64,000 nucleotides of DNA. Source: Pseudomonas congelans. Lineage in GTDB: Bacteria; Pseudomonadota; Gammaproteobacteria; Pseudomonadales; Pseudomonadaceae. The stretch covers positions 248,001 to 312,000 of the forward strand of contig NZ_FNJH01000004.1 in NCBI RefSeq assembly GCF_900103225.1, read 5' to 3'. Shown piece by piece: positions 1 through 9,796 of this stretch. How positions within the stretch are numbered: the first letter of the stretch is position 1; each line of letters begins with the position of its first letter. The notes below the pieces were generated by a model. That model did no database searches, was not told the DNA's origin, and saw only the letters and a list, made by a program, of their open reading frames with translations. Made by a program: the position numbers and the translations under genes.

Positions 1-40
1 TTGATCTGATCGCAGCCTGAATCTGCAAACTGCACCTCGA

Positions 41-75
41 AAAAGGGGCCTTGAACGCGTTCAAGGCCCCTTTTT
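41..75. terminator. Bidirectional intrinsic terminator
   Basis: A near-perfect inverted repeat (AAAAGGGGCCTTGAA, a CGCG centre, then TTCAAGGCCCCTTTTT) lies 22 bases past the pilT stop. Runs of A on the left and T on the right let it work in both directions, ending pilT and whatever gene enters from the left. Confidence 0.85.
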
Positions 76-97
76 CATTCCTGCAGGCTTCCCACGA

Positions 98-1132
98 TCA
101 GAAGTTGTCCGGCACCTTGGCGCGTTCGCGTGCGCTTTCGCGAGTGATCAGCCCCTTCTTCACCAGATCGGCCAGGCACATGTCCAGCGTCTGCATGCCC
201 ACCGAGCCGCCAGTCTGGATCGACGAATACATCTGCGCCACCTTGTCCTCGCGGATCAGGTTACGGATCGCCGGGGTGCCCATCATGATTTCGTGCGCCG
301 CCACGCGTCCGCCGCCGACCTTCTTGAGCAACGCCTGCGAAACCACGGCATGCAGCGATTCAGAGAGCATCGAGCGAATCATCGATTTTTCCTGAGCCGG
401 AAACACGTCGACGATCCGGTCGATGGTCTTGGCCGCTGACGTGGTGTGCAGCGTGCCGAATACCAGGTGGCCGGTTTCAGCGGCGGTCAGCGCCAGGCGG
501 ATGGTTTCCAGGTCACGCATTTCACCGACCAGAATCACGTCCGGGTCTTCACGCAGCGCCGAGCGCAGGGCCTCCGAGAAACCCAGTGTGTCGCGGTGAA
601 CCTCGCGCTGGTTGACCAGACACTTCTTCGACTCGTGGACGAATTCGATCGGGTCCTCGATGGTCAGAATATGGTGATGCTTGTTGTTGTTCAGGTAGTC
701 GATCATCGCTGCCAGGGTGGTCGACTTGCCTGAGCCGGTCGGACCGGTGACCAGAATCAGGCCGCGCGCCACGTCGGTAATCTTCCGAAACACACTACCC
801 ATGCCCAAGTCTTCCATGCTCAGGATTTTCGAGGGAATGGTGCGAAATACCGCGCCGGCACCGCGGTTCTGGTTGAAGGCGTTGACCCGAAACCGCGCCA
901 CGCCCGGCACTTCAAAGGAAAAGTCGGTTTCCAGCCGCTCTTCGAAGTCCTGCCGTTGCTTGTCGTTCATGATGTCGTAGATCAGCGCCTTGACCTCCTT
1001 CGCGTCCAGCGGGGGCAGGTTGATACGCCGTACATCGCCGTCGACGCGGATCATCGGCGGCAGACCTGCAGAGAGGTGCAAGTCCGACGCGCCCTGTTTG
1101 GCACTGAAGGCCAGCAGCTCGGTAATATCCAT
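98..1132 (-). CDS. pilT: Type IV pilus retraction ATPase PilT
   Basis: Hexameric cytoplasmic ATPase that powers pilus retraction and twitching motility. The 344-residue protein has an N-terminal PAS-like part, a Walker A motif GPTGSGKST near residue 131, an Asp box with Walker B (DPDVILVGEMRD), a His box (GHLVFGTLHTTS) and the C-terminal AIRNLIRE motif tied to retraction. The reading frame stays open four codons further upstream to a TTG at 1144, but GAGGAG sits just before the ATG at 1132 and the family begins MDITELL, so 1132 is chosen. It is divergent from yggS across a 55-base spacer. Confidence 0.97.
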   Translation of the reverse strand: MDITELLAFSAKQGASDLHLSAGLPPMIRVDGDVRRINLPPLDAKEVKALIYDIMNDKQRQDFEERLETDFSFEVPGVARFRVNAFNQNRGAGAVFRTIPSKILSMEDLGMGSVFRKITDVARGLILVTGPTGSGKSTTLAAMIDYLNNNKHHHILTIEDPIEFVHESKKCLVNQREVHRDTLGFSEALRSALREDPDVILVGEMRDLETIRLALTAAETGHLVFGTLHTTSAAKTIDRIVDVFPAQEKSMIRSMLSESLHAVVSQALLKKVGGGRVAAHEIMMGTPAIRNLIREDKVAQMYSSIQTGGSVGMQTLDMCLADLVKKGLITRESARERAKVPDNF

Positions 1133-1187
1133 ACAGCTCCTCAATCACATAGAATGCCGCAGACTTTAGCCCTGCTGGCGCAAATCA

Positions 1188-1874
1188 ATGTCCACGATAG
1201 CAGCGAACATTTCAACGCTCGAACAGCGAATTCGCGACGCAGCGCTTGCCGCTGAACGCGATCCGGCGTCCGTCGGCCTGCTGGCGGTGAGCAAAACCAA
1301 GCCCGCCAGTGACCTGCGTGAAGCTTACACCGCAGGTTTGCGCGATTTTGGCGAAAATTATCTACAGGAAGCACTGGGCAAACAGCTCGAACTGAGCGAC
1401 CTGCCCTTGTGCTGGCACTTTATAGGCCCCATTCAATCGAACAAGACGCGAGCTATCGCCGAGAACTTCGACTGGGTACATTCCGTGGACCGCCTGAAAA
1501 TCGCTCAACGCCTGTCCGAGCAACGCCCCGAAGCGCTTGAACCGCTGAACATCTGCATTCAGGTGAACGTCAGTGGCGAAGCCAGCAAGTCGGGCTGTAC
1601 GCCTCAGGACCTGCCTGCGCTGGCCGCGGCCATCATGGCGCTGCCGCGACTCAGGTTGCGCGGCCTGATGGCCATCCCCGAGCCCACAGACGATCCTGCG
1701 GCGCAGAAAGCATCCTTCGCCGCAGTGCGCACACTGCAGGAGCAGTTGAACCTGCCGCTCGACACACTTTCCATGGGCATGAGCCACGACCTGGAAGCCG
1801 CCATTGCACAAGGCGCGACCTGGGTGCGTATCGGCACCGCTCTTTTTGGCGCCCGCGACTATGGCCAGCCATAA
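1188..1874 (+). CDS. yggS: PLP homeostasis protein YggS (PLPBP family)
   Basis: Pyridoxal-5'-phosphate binding protein with an alanine-racemase-like TIM barrel. It has no established catalytic activity in the family and helps keep PLP and amino-acid pools balanced. The 228-residue protein is of usual length. Lys36 in the motif VSKTKP is the expected PLP Schiff-base lysine; FGENYLQE, the HFIGPIQSNK block and the C-terminal SMGMSHDLEAAI block are typical. proC follows after 21 bases, the common yggS-proC-yggT arrangement, so the three are probably co-transcribed. No clear Shine-Dalgarno precedes the ATG. Confidence 0.95.
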   Translation: MSTIAANISTLEQRIRDAALAAERDPASVGLLAVSKTKPASDLREAYTAGLRDFGENYLQEALGKQLELSDLPLCWHFIGPIQSNKTRAIAENFDWVHSVDRLKIAQRLSEQRPEALEPLNICIQVNVSGEASKSGCTPQDLPALAAAIMALPRLRLRGLMAIPEPTDDPAAQKASFAAVRTLQEQLNLPLDTLSMGMSHDLEAAIAQGATWVRIGTALFGARDYGQP

Positions 1875-1895
1875 CCTCTTCATAAGGACCCCTTC

Positions 1896-2714
1896 ATGAG
1901 CAAGACCCGAATTGCCTTCGTCGGAGCCGGAAACATGGCCGCCAGCCTGATCGGCGGCCTGCGCGCACAGGGCGTGGAGGCGGCACTGATCAGTGCCAGT
2001 GCCCCGGGTGCCGAAACCCGCGAGCGCATCGCCAATGATCACGGCATCCAGGTATTCGCCGACAACGCCGACGCCATCAGTGGCGCCGACGTGGTGGTGC
2101 TGGCGGTCAAGCCGCAGATGATGAAAAACGTCTGTCAGGCCCTGAAGCCCAGTCTCGAACCTCACCAGCTGATTGTTTCGGTCGCGGCCGGCATCACCTG
2201 CGCCAGCCTGACTCAGTGGCTGGGCGAGCAGCCGGTGGTGCGCTGCATGCCCAATACCCCCTCGCTGCTGCGTCAGGGGGCCAGCGGGCTGTATGCGACC
2301 GACAACGTCACGCCAGAGCAGCGTGAGCAGGCCGAGGCGTTGTTGGCCGCGGTCGGCATCGCCGTCTGGGTCGAGCAGGAAAAGCACATGGACGCTGTCA
2401 CGGCAGTGTCCGGCAGTGGTCCGGCGTATTTCTTTCTGATGATGGAAGCGATGACCGCGGCAGGCATGAAACTGGGGCTGCCGGAGGACATCGCTAAAAA
2501 GCTGACCCTGCAAACAGCGCTGGGCTCGGCCTTGATCGCGACCGGCAGCGATGTGGACGCGGGCGAACTGCGGCGTCGTGTCGCCTCACCGGGCGGGACC
2601 ACCGAGGCAGCCATCAAGGCATTTCAGGCGGGTGGCTTCGAGGCACTGGTGGAAACGGCACTGACCGCCGCAGACCATCGTGCAGCCGAGCTGGCTGAAC
2701 AACTGGGCAAATAA
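1896..2714 (+). CDS. proC: Pyrroline-5-carboxylate reductase
   Basis: Last step of proline synthesis: NAD(P)H-dependent reduction of 1-pyrroline-5-carboxylate to L-proline in the cytoplasm. The 272-residue protein has an N-terminal Rossmann fold with VGAGNM at residues 9-14, the VAVKPQMM-type loop, and a C-terminal dimerisation and substrate domain with SGSGPAYFF and SPGGTTEAAI. AAGGA lies about nine bases before the ATG. It sits between yggS and yggT in a likely three-gene operon. Confidence 0.97.
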   Translation: MSKTRIAFVGAGNMAASLIGGLRAQGVEAALISASAPGAETRERIANDHGIQVFADNADAISGADVVVLAVKPQMMKNVCQALKPSLEPHQLIVSVAAGITCASLTQWLGEQPVVRCMPNTPSLLRQGASGLYATDNVTPEQREQAEALLAAVGIAVWVEQEKHMDAVTAVSGSGPAYFFLMMEAMTAAGMKLGLPEDIAKKLTLQTALGSALIATGSDVDAGELRRRVASPGGTTEAAIKAFQAGGFEALVETALTAADHRAAELAEQLGK

Positions 2715-2739
2715 TTTTCGGGTTTTCTGGAGCAGATCG

Positions 2740-3330
2740 ATGATCGGATTGAACACCGCTGCAATTTACGTCCTGCAGACGCTTGGCAGTCTTTACCTGC
2801 TGATCGTGCTGTTGCGTTTCGTCCTGCAACTGGTACGGGCCAACTTCTATAACCCTCTCTGCCAGTTCATCGTGCGCGCCACCCAGCCGCTGCTCAAGCC
2901 GCTGCGGCGCATCATCCCCAGCCTGTTCGGGCTGGACATGTCGTCGCTGGTGCTGGCAATCATCGTGCAGATGATCCTGATGGCCCTGACCCTGCTGCTG
3001 ATGTTCGGCACCACGGGCGACCCGCTGCACCTGCTGCTGTGGTCGATCATCGGCGTGACCGCGCTGTTCCTGAAGATCTTCTTCTTTGCCCTGATCATCA
3101 GCGTGATTCTGTCGTGGGTCGCACCGGGCAGCCATAACCCTGGTGCGGAACTGGTCAACCAGATCTGCGAACCGGCACTGGCACCATTTCGCAAGATCGT
3201 CCCGAACCTGGGCGGCCTGGACATCTCGCCGATCCTCGCATTCCTGGTGCTCAAGCTGCTGGACATGCTGGTCATCAACAACCTCGCCGCCATGAGCAGC
3301 ATGCCGGATGTGCTGCGGTTGTTGATGTAA
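2740..3330 (+). CDS. YggT family integral membrane protein
   Basis: Inner-membrane protein of 196 residues with two copies of the YGGT repeat, each a pair of hydrophobic helices with a conserved FxxPLxxxVxPLRR-like segment (QPLLKPLRRIIP near residue 50, and PALAPFRKIVP in the second copy). Family members are linked to cell division, osmotic tolerance or envelope function, but no biochemical role is settled. The frame is open upstream into proC; the ATG at 2740, preceded by CTGGAG, matches the family start MIGLNTA. Probable end of the yggS operon. Confidence 0.9.
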   Translation: MIGLNTAAIYVLQTLGSLYLLIVLLRFVLQLVRANFYNPLCQFIVRATQPLLKPLRRIIPSLFGLDMSSLVLAIIVQMILMALTLLLMFGTTGDPLHLLLWSIIGVTALFLKIFFFALIISVILSWVAPGSHNPGAELVNQICEPALAPFRKIVPNLGGLDISPILAFLVLKLLDMLVINNLAAMSSMPDVLRLLM

Positions 3331-3940
3331 GCATTCCTGCTACCACGCTGGAGCGTGAGGAACGATCACCTTGTAACTATCGTGCCCATGCGTGGGGACG
3401 ATGGTCATCAGCTCACAAGCCGTGCCTTTAGCTAAATTGCTCTAAAGCGCTTTTCGAGCACGATGGCACAGACGACGCAGAGTGCGACGTAAGTGACGGC
3501 TGAGTCCTGGCGCTGATCCGGGGGTAGCCTGGCAGGACGCCAGGCTAGCCGCACCGGGCCATGGATGGCCCGTTGCGGCGACCCCCGGATCAGTGACAGG
3601 GCGAAGGAACCCGACGAAGTCGGGCCGGAAACGGAGCTAGGGGCTTTGGTTACTTTGGCCCCATCAAAGTGACTCGCCGAGGGGCGAAAAGGTGAACTGA
3701 GCCGAACCTCAATCCACCTGACATCGCAGAACCGCCGTGTGACGCAGAGCGTCACGAACTGCATTCCCACGCGGAGCGTGAGGAACGATAGGCGTCCGCA
3801 AGAACACCTATCGTGCCCAAGCGTGAGGAACGATAGTTCTGTAACTATCGTGCCGTTGATTGACGCCTCACAACATCCCTTATTGCCGCTGCACCCCGCG
3901 GTCTTTAGACTTACGCCTCATTCACGCGAGAGCAGGGTCG
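3331..3940. repeat. 610-base repeat-rich spacer between yggT and metX
   Basis: No gene is supported. The left end (3340-3420) and the right part (3737-3860) carry P. syringae-type repeats: the GACGCAGAGCGTC palindrome at 3741-3753, two copies of GTGAGGAACGATAG, and an ACGATAGTT/AACTATCGT hairpin at 3830-3851. The structured element described separately occupies the middle. The metX promoter should lie in the last 90 bases, but no convincing -35/-10 pair was identified. Confidence 0.6.
3513..3680. repeat. Highly folded intergenic repeat element (three-way junction)
   Basis: A 13-bp perfect outer stem (CTGATCCGGGGGT at 3513-3525 with ACCCCCGGATCAG at 3581-3593) encloses two further hairpins: AGCCTGGC/GCCAGGCT (3526-3533 with 3539-3546) and GCCGCA..CGGGCCAT/ATGGCCCG..TGCGGC (3548-3562 with 3565-3579). 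Downstream come CCCGAC/GTCGGG (3610-3624), GGGGC/GCCCC and ACTTTG/CAAAGT pairs up to 3670. I recall similar sequence recurring between genes in many Pseudomonas genomes. A 112-codon minus-strand frame crosses it, but its codons simply follow the palindromes, so I do not call a protein. Confidence 0.6.
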
Positions 3941-5080
3941 ATGCCCACGGTATTCCCCCACGATTCTGTCGGACTGGTCACACCGCAAACGGCACATTTC
4001 AGCGAGCCTCTGGCGCTGGCCTGCGGTCGTTCGTTGCCAGCCTATGACCTGATTTACGAAACCTACGGTCAACTCAACGCCGCACGCAGCAATGCCGTGC
4101 TGATCTGTCATGCGCTGTCAGGGCATCACCATGCCGCGGGTTTCCATAGCGCCGACGACCGCAAACCCGGTTGGTGGGACAGTTGTATCGGTCCCGGCAA
4201 GCCTATCGATACCGAAAAGTTCTTTGTCGTCAGCCTCAACAATCTGGGCGGTTGCAACGGTTCGACCGGGCCGAGCAGCATTGATCCGGACACCGGCAAG
4301 CCGTTCGGCGCCAACTTCCCGGTGGTGACCGTGGAAGACTGGGTCAACAGCCAAGCCCGGCTGGCCGATCTGCTCGGCATCGACACCTGGGCCGCAGTGA
4401 TTGGCGGCAGCCTGGGCGGCATGCAGGCGCTGCAATGGACCATCAGCTATCCGCACCGCGTGCGCCACTGCCTGGCAATCGCCTCGGCACCCAAGCTGTC
4501 GGCACAGAACATCGCGTTCAACGAGGTGGCCCGCCAGGCCATTCTCACCGACCCGGAATTTCACGGTGGCTCGTTCCAGGAACGCGGCGTGATCCCCAAG
4601 CGCGGCCTGATGCTGGCGCGGATGGTCGGGCACATCACCTACCTGTCGGATGACTCGATGGGCGAGAAATTCGGCCGTGGCCTGAAGAGCGAAAAACTCA
4701 ACTACGACTTCCACAGTGTCGAGTTTCAGGTTGAAAGCTACCTGCGCTATCAGGGTGAAGAGTTTTCCGGGCGTTTCGACGCCAATACCTACCTGTTGAT
4801 GACCAAGGCGCTGGATTACTTCGACCCTGCGGCGAACTTCAATGACGACCTGGCCAAGACATTCGCCAACGCCACCGCCAAATTCTGCGTGATGTCGTTC
4901 ACCACCGACTGGCGCTTCTCGCCGGCCCGCTCGCGGGAACTGGTTGACGCGCTGATGGCCGCGCGCAAGGACGTCTGCTACCTGGAAATCGACGCACCGC
5001 AAGGCCACGACGCCTTTCTGATCCCGATTCCGCGCTACTTGCAGGCTTTCGGTAATTACATGAACCGAATTTCGTTGTGA
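3941..5080 (+). CDS. metX: Homoserine O-acyltransferase MetX
   Basis: Activates homoserine for methionine synthesis. In Pseudomonas, MetX-fold enzymes generally use succinyl-CoA, so the product is probably O-succinylhomoserine; this is from family knowledge, not visible in the motifs. The 379-residue alpha/beta hydrolase has its nucleophile Ser157 in GGSLGGMQ, a likely catalytic Asp in TTDWRF and His near residue 356 in GHDAF. The frame extends 27 codons upstream, but the ATG at 3941 fits the family start ([11 protein letters not shown]) and has GAGAGCAGG before it. metW follows seven bases later. Confidence 0.95.
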   Translation: MPTVFPHDSVGLVTPQTAHFSEPLALACGRSLPAYDLIYETYGQLNAARSNAVLICHALSGHHHAAGFHSADDRKPGWWDSCIGPGKPIDTEKFFVVSLNNLGGCNGSTGPSSIDPDTGKPFGANFPVVTVEDWVNSQARLADLLGIDTWAAVIGGSLGGMQALQWTISYPHRVRHCLAIASAPKLSAQNIAFNEVARQAILTDPEFHGGSFQERGVIPKRGLMLARMVGHITYLSDDSMGEKFGRGLKSEKLNYDFHSVEFQVESYLRYQGEEFSGRFDANTYLLMTKALDYFDPAANFNDDLAKTFANATAKFCVMSFTTDWRFSPARSRELVDALMAARKDVCYLEIDAPQGHDAFLIPIPRYLQAFGNYMNRISL

Positions 5081-5087
5081 GGACGCC

Positions 5088-5708
5088 ATGAGAGCCGATC
5101 TGGAAATCATTCAGGAATGGATTCCCGCGGGCAGCCGCGTGCTCGATCTGGGCTGCGGTGACGGCGAATTGCTGACCTGGCTGCGTGACCACAAGCAGGT
5201 CACCGGCTACGGGCTGGAAAACGACGCAGCCAACATTGCCGAGTGTGTCGCCAAGGGCATCAACGTCATCGAGCAGGACCTCGACAAGGGGCTCGGCAAC
5301 TTCGCCAGCAACAGCTTCGACGTCGTGGTCATGACCCAGGCCCTGCAAGCGGTGCATTACCCGGACCGAATCCTCGACGAAATGTTGCGCGTCGGTCGCC
5401 AGTGCATCATCACCTTCCCCAATTTCGGCCACTGGCGCTGTCGCTGGTATCTGGCGAGCAAGGGCCGCATGCCGGTGTCCGAATTCCTGCCGTATACCTG
5501 GTACAACACGCCGAACATTCACTTCTGCACCTTCGGCGACTTCGAAGAGCTGTGCCGCGAGCGCGATGCGCAGGTGCTCGACAGGCTGGCGGTCGATCAG
5601 CAGCACCGTCACGGCTGGGCCAGCAAACTCTGGCCCAATCTGCTCGGCGAGATCGGTATCTACCGCGTCACCAGCCCCGGGCTGACAGACCACAGGATTG
5701 CCGTTTAA
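5088..5708 (+). CDS. metW: Methionine biosynthesis protein MetW
   Basis: Methyltransferase-like protein of 206 residues that partners MetX in proteobacteria that make methionine through MetX. Motif I (VLDLGCGDGELL, residues 19-30) shows the SAM-binding Rossmann fold; the DVVVMTQALQAVHYP segment and the NFGHWRCR block are typical of MetW. GAGGA overlaps the metX stop, showing tight coupling. Its precise biochemical task in methionine synthesis is not settled. Confidence 0.94.
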   Translation: MRADLEIIQEWIPAGSRVLDLGCGDGELLTWLRDHKQVTGYGLENDAANIAECVAKGINVIEQDLDKGLGNFASNSFDVVVMTQALQAVHYPDRILDEMLRVGRQCIITFPNFGHWRCRWYLASKGRMPVSEFLPYTWYNTPNIHFCTFGDFEELCRERDAQVLDRLAVDQQHRHGWASKLWPNLLGEIGIYRVTSPGLTDHRIAV

Positions 5709-5741
5709 CCGACCGTTTTCATGCACCACGACAGGCCAACC

Positions 5742-6335
5742 ATGAACCTCACACAACTCGTACTGGCCAGCCACAATGGCGGCAAACTCAAGGAACTCCA
5801 GGCCATGCTCGGCGGCAGCGTAACGCTGCGCTCGGTCAGCGAGTTCAGCCTGGTGGAGCCGGAAGAAACCGGCCTGTCCTTCGTCGAGAATGCGATCCTC
5901 AAGGCACGCAACGCCGCGCGCCTGTCTGGCCTGCCTGCGCTGGCCGACGACTCGGGGCTGGCAGTGGACTTTCTCGGCGGTGCGCCGGGTATCTACTCCG
6001 CACGCTACGCCGATGGCCAGGGCGATGCCGCCAACAACGCCAAACTGCTGGAGGCGCTGAAAGACGTGCCGGACGAGCAGCGTGGTGCGCAGTTCGTGTG
6101 CGTGTTGGCGCTGGTACGCCACGCCGACGATCCATTGCCGATCCTCTGTGAAGGGCTGTGGCATGGGCGCATTCTGCATGCCGCCAGCGGTGAACACGGC
6201 TTCGGCTATGACCCGCTGTTCTGGGTGCCGGAGCGCAACTGCTCCAGCGCCGAACTGGGCCCGACCGAGAAAAACCAGCTCAGCCACCGCGCCCGCGCGA
6301 TGGTCCTGTTGCGGCAACGCCTGGGTCTGCAATGA
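5742..6335 (+). CDS. rdgB: Non-canonical purine NTP pyrophosphatase (RdgB/HAM1)
   Basis: House-cleaning enzyme that hydrolyses dITP, ITP and XTP to monophosphates, keeping deaminated purines out of DNA. The 197-residue protein starts with the signature [12 protein letters not shown] and carries [21 protein letters not shown] (metal and base binding, about residues 66-86) and [12 protein letters not shown]. An upstream in-frame ATG at 5721 would add seven residues; 5742 matches the family start [12 protein letters not shown]. Its stop overlaps the hemW start as ATGA. Confidence 0.95.
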   Translation: MNLTQLVLASHNGGKLKELQAMLGGSVTLRSVSEFSLVEPEETGLSFVENAILKARNAARLSGLPALADDSGLAVDFLGGAPGIYSARYADGQGDAANNAKLLEALKDVPDEQRGAQFVCVLALVRHADDPLPILCEGLWHGRILHAASGEHGFGYDPLFWVPERNCSSAELGPTEKNQLSHRARAMVLLRQRLGLQ

Positions 6336-7546
6336 CCCACGATTCGCCTGCGCAGCCGCTGTTTCTTGGCGCGAGCGGCTTCTCGTCAGAGAGCCCGCGC
6401 CCTGCGCTGCCGCACCTGCCGCCGCTGTCGCTGTACATCCACATTCCATGGTGCGTGCGCAAATGCCCGTACTGCGACTTCAACTCGCACACGGCCAGCC
6501 CGGTGCTGCCGGAGCAGGAGTACGTCGACGCCCTGCTCGCCGACCTGGACCTTGATCTGCCGCACGTCTACGGCCGCGAGCTGCAATCGATTTTCTTTGG
6601 TGGCGGTACGCCGAGTCTGTTCAGCGCCGATGCGCTGGGGCGCCTGCTGAAAGGCGTCGAACAGCGCATCCGCTTTGCCAGCGACATCGAGATCACCCTG
6701 GAAGCCAACCCCGGCACCTTCGAGCAGGTCAAGTTCAGCGCCTATCGCGGTCTGGGCATCAACCGCCTGTCGATCGGCATCCAGAGCTTCGAAGAATCCA
6801 AACTCAAGGCGCTGGGCCGCATTCACAACGGTGACGAAGCGATTCGTGCCGCCGACATGGCGCGCCAGGCCGGTTTCGACAACTTCAACCTGGACCTGAT
6901 GCACGGCCTGCCGGATCAATCCCAGGACGAAGCACTGGCCGATCTGCACCAGGCCATTACCCTCGCGCCGACCCATCTGTCTTGGTATCAACTGACCCTG
7001 GAGCCCAACACGGTGTTCTGGAATCAGCCACCGGTACTGCCCGAAGACGACATTCTCTGGGACATTCAGGAAGCCGGGCAGCAGTTGCTGGCTGCTCATG
7101 GCTACGCGCAATACGAAGTGTCGGCTTATGCACAGCCCGGCAAACCGGCGCGGCATAACCTCAACTATTGGGCGTTCGGTGATTTCATCGGCATCGGCGC
7201 AGGCGCACACGGCAAGCTGAGCCACCCGGACGGGCGCATCATGCGCACCTGGAAAACCCGGCTGCCCAAGGATTACCTGAACCCGGACAAGCCGTTTCAG
7301 GCCGGTTCCAAGCTATTGCCGCTCGATGAATTGCCGTTTGAATTCCTGATGAACGCACTGCGCCTGACAAATGGTGTGGACGCTGCGTTATTTCGCGAAA
7401 GAACCGGTCTAAGCCTCGATTCGCTGGCCAAGGCGCGTCGACAGGCTGAACAAAAGGGGTTGCTGCACCAGGACCCGACACGCCTGATCGCCACGCCACA
7501 AGGCCAGCTGTTCCTCAACGACCTGCTGCAATACTTTCTGATCTAA
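6332..7546 (+). CDS. hemW: Radical SAM heme chaperone HemW
   Basis: Radical SAM protein related to HemN, often misnamed coproporphyrinogen III oxidase; HemW binds heme and delivers it to target proteins. The 404-residue protein has the cluster motif CVRKCPYC (Cys41, Cys45, Cys48), FFGGGTPS, the EANPGT strand and a C-terminal HemN-type domain. It lacks the N-terminal extension expected of true HemN. The ATGA overlap with rdgB implies translational coupling. Confidence 0.94.
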   Translation: MTHDSPAQPLFLGASGFSSESPRPALPHLPPLSLYIHIPWCVRKCPYCDFNSHTASPVLPEQEYVDALLADLDLDLPHVYGRELQSIFFGGGTPSLFSADALGRLLKGVEQRIRFASDIEITLEANPGTFEQVKFSAYRGLGINRLSIGIQSFEESKLKALGRIHNGDEAIRAADMARQAGFDNFNLDLMHGLPDQSQDEALADLHQAITLAPTHLSWYQLTLEPNTVFWNQPPVLPEDDILWDIQEAGQQLLAAHGYAQYEVSAYAQPGKPARHNLNYWAFGDFIGIGAGAHGKLSHPDGRIMRTWKTRLPKDYLNPDKPFQAGSKLLPLDELPFEFLMNALRLTNGVDAALFRERTGLSLDSLAKARRQAEQKGLLHQDPTRLIATPQGQLFLNDLLQYFLI

Positions 7547-7555
7547 GGACCCTGC

Positions 7556-7879
7556 ATGGATTTCGTACTCGACTTGCTCGCCACCGTCTCGCGCTGGAGC
7601 CGCAGCAATCTCTCGGAAATCGCGCTCGCGCTGGTGGGCTGCCTGCTGGTGCTGTTCGGCTCGGACATCAAAGGCTGGCTGGAACAGCGAATCAGCGGCA
7701 TTACCGGAGCCCTGCGCATCCCGCTCATCGCCCTGCTCTGCGCAGTCGGCAGTGGCGCAGCGCTGATCTACGCAACGCCTTGGGTAGTGCGCGGCCTCAG
7801 CCAGTTTAATAACTACAGCCTGGCGCCAGTGCTGCTGGTGGTGCTGGTGTTGATCGGGGTGATTGCCGACCGCAAGTAA
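7556..7879 (+). CDS. DUF3392 family membrane protein
   Basis: Small 107-residue inner-membrane protein with about three hydrophobic helices (roughly residues 22-37, 50-70 and 86-104) and a short charged C-terminus (DRK). It matches my memory of the DUF3392 family, widespread in gammaproteobacteria and without assigned function. AAGGA lies about six bases before the ATG and hemW ends nine bases upstream, so it is likely the last gene of the rdgB-hemW transcript, followed by a terminator. Confidence 0.8.
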   Translation: MDFVLDLLATVSRWSRSNLSEIALALVGCLLVLFGSDIKGWLEQRISGITGALRIPLIALLCAVGSGAALIYATPWVVRGLSQFNNYSLAPVLLVVLVLIGVIADRK

Positions 7880-7901
7880 GCGCTGCTTTTTCAAACGTAG
7901 C

Positions 7902-7931
7902 AAAAAGCCCGGCATCTCTGCCGGGCTTTTT
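7902..7931. terminator. Bidirectional intrinsic terminator
   Basis: AAAAAGCCCGGC at 7902-7913 pairs with GCCGGGCTTTTT at 7920-7931 across a six-base loop. It sits between the convergent ends of the DUF3392 gene and ilvD and has a T-run in both directions. Confidence 0.9.
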
Positions 7932-7948
7932 ATTGTTGCCGATGCAGA

Positions 7949-9796
7949 TCAAGGCACCAGCTTGTCCAGCAACGCCTTGTCACGCACCGCGCCCTTGTCG
8001 GCGCTGGTCGCCAGCAGGGCGTAGGCCTTGAGGGCGGTGGTCACTTTGCGTGGACGCGACTCGACAGGCTTCCAGCCTTTCTTGTCCTGTTCGGCGCGAC
8101 GCTCGGCCATTTCGGCATCGTCAATCAGCAGGTTGATCGAGCGATTCGGGATATCGATCAGCACTTTGTCACCGTCGCGCACCAGACCGATCGCTCCGCC
8201 TGCCGCAGCTTCCGGTGAGGCGTGGCCGATGGACAGGCCGGAAGTACCGCCCGAGAAACGGCCGTCAGTCAGCAGCGCGCAATCCTTGCCCAGCCCCTTG
8301 GACTTCAGGTAGGACGTCGGGTAGAGCATTTCCTGCATGCCCGGGCCGCCTTTCGGGCCTTCGTAGCGGATGATCACGATGTCGCCGGCCTTGACTTCGT
8401 CGGCAAGAATCCCGCGTACCGCGCTGTCCTGGCTTTCGAAGATCTTCGCGTTGCCTTCGAAGACGTGGATCGACTCGTCGACACCGGCGGTTTTCACCAC
8501 ACAGCCGTCCAGTGCGATGTTGCCGTACAGCACGGCCAGGCCACCTTCCTGCGAATAGGCGTGCTGGACGCTACGGATGCAGCCGTTTTCACGGTCGTCA
8601 TCCAGGCTTTCCCAGCGGGTCGACTGGCTGAACGCGGTCTGCGTCGGGATGCCCGCCGGGCCTGCCTTGAAGAAGGTATGCACGGCCTCGTCGTCAGTCT
8701 GGGTGATGTCCCATTTGGCGATGCCTTCGGCCAGGGTCTTGCTGTGTACGGTCGGCAGGTCGGTGTGCAGCAGGCCGCCACGGGCCAGCTCGCCGAGGAT
8801 GCTGAAGATCCCGCCGGCGCGGTGCACGTCTTCCATGTGGTACTTCTGGATGTTCGGCGCGACCTTGCACAGCTGCGGCACCTTGCGCGACAGACGATCA
8901 ATATGACGCAGGTCGAAATCGATCTCGGCTTCCTGAGCCGCCGCCAGCAGGTGCAGGATGGTGTTGGTCGAACCGCCCATGGCGATGTCCAGCGTCATGG
9001 CGTTCTCGAACGCCTTGAAGTTGGCGATGTTGCGCGGCAACACCGAGTCATCGTTTTCCTTGTAGTACTGACGGCACAGGTCAACGATGGTGCGGCCAGC
9101 CTGCAGGAACAGTTGCTCGCGGTCGCTGTGGGTGGCCAGTGCGGAACCGTTACCCGGCAGGGCCAGGCCCAGCGCTTCGGTCAGGCAGTTCATCGAGTTG
9201 GCGGTGAACATGCCGGAACACGACCCGCAGGTCGGACAGGCGCTGCGCTCGTACTCGGCGACTTTTTCGTCGCTGGCCGTCGAGTCGGCGGCGATGACCA
9301 TCGCATCGACCAGATCCAGGCCGTGGCTGGCCAGTTTGGTCTTGCCCGCTTCCATCGGCCCGCCGGAGACGAAGATCACCGGAATGTTCAGGCGCAGCGA
9401 CGCCATCAGCATGCCGGGGGTGATCTTGTCGCAGTTGGAAATGCACACGATGGCGTCGGCGCAATGCGCGTTGACCATGTACTCGACCGAGTCGGCAATG
9501 ATCTCGCGGCTCGGCAGCGAATAGAGCATGCCGTCGTGGCCCATGGCGATGCCGTCGTCGACCGCAATGGTGTTGAATTCCTTGGCCACGCCACCGGCGC
9601 GTTCGACTTCACGAGCGACCAGCTGGCCCATGTCCTTGAGGTGGACGTGGCCCGGTACGAACTGGGTGAAGGAGTTGGCGATGGCGATGATCGGTTTCTT
9701 GAAGTCTTCATCCTTCATGCCCGTGGCGCGCCACAGGGCACGGGCGCCGGCCATGTTGCGGCCGTGGGTGGAGGTTTTCGAGCGGTAATCAGGCAT
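7949..9796 (-). CDS. ilvD: Dihydroxy-acid dehydratase IlvD
   Basis: Third common step of isoleucine and valine synthesis: dehydrates 2,3-dihydroxy-3-methylbutanoate and its homologue to the 2-keto acids, using an Fe-S cluster and Mg2+. The 615-residue protein shows the cluster cysteines in [11 protein letters not shown] (Cys122) and [11 protein letters not shown], the long form found in enterobacteria and Pseudomonas. The frame runs open 45 codons further upstream, but the ATG at 9796 has GGAG seven bases before it and gives the family start [14 protein letters not shown]. No branched-chain leader peptide was seen upstream. Confidence 0.97.
   Translation of the reverse strand: MPDYRSKTSTHGRNMAGARALWRATGMKDEDFKKPIIAIANSFTQFVPGHVHLKDMGQLVAREVERAGGVAKEFNTIAVDDGIAMGHDGMLYSLPSREIIADSVEYMVNAHCADAIVCISNCDKITPGMLMASLRLNIPVIFVSGGPMEAGKTKLASHGLDLVDAMVIAADSTASDEKVAEYERSACPTCGSCSGMFTANSMNCLTEALGLALPGNGSALATHSDREQLFLQAGRTIVDLCRQYYKENDDSVLPRNIANFKAFENAMTLDIAMGGSTNTILHLLAAAQEAEIDFDLRHIDRLSRKVPQLCKVAPNIQKYHMEDVHRAGGIFSILGELARGGLLHTDLPTVHSKTLAEGIAKWDITQTDDEAVHTFFKAGPAGIPTQTAFSQSTRWESLDDDRENGCIRSVQHAYSQEGGLAVLYGNIALDGCVVKTAGVDESIHVFEGNAKIFESQDSAVRGILADEVKAGDIVIIRYEGPKGGPGMQEMLYPTSYLKSKGLGKDCALLTDGRFSGGTSGLSIGHASPEAAAGGAIGLVRDGDKVLIDIPNRSINLLIDDAEMAERRAEQDKKGWKPVESRPRKVTTALKAYALLATSADKGAVRDKALLDKLVP

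Noticed and set aside
3432..3770. 112-codon minus-strand frame before metX
   Set aside because: It runs across the structured repeat, and its codons mirror the palindromes. Similar frames are often annotated as small hypothetical proteins, but nothing supports translation.
3737..3860. CRISPR-like array
   Set aside because: Repeats here are palindromic and irregularly spaced with no uniform spacers and no cas genes in the window.
4899..6449. 516-codon open frame on the minus strand across metX-metW-rdgB-hemW
   Set aside because: It is antisense to four well-supported genes, its product resembles no family I know, and such long shadow frames are usual in GC-rich DNA.
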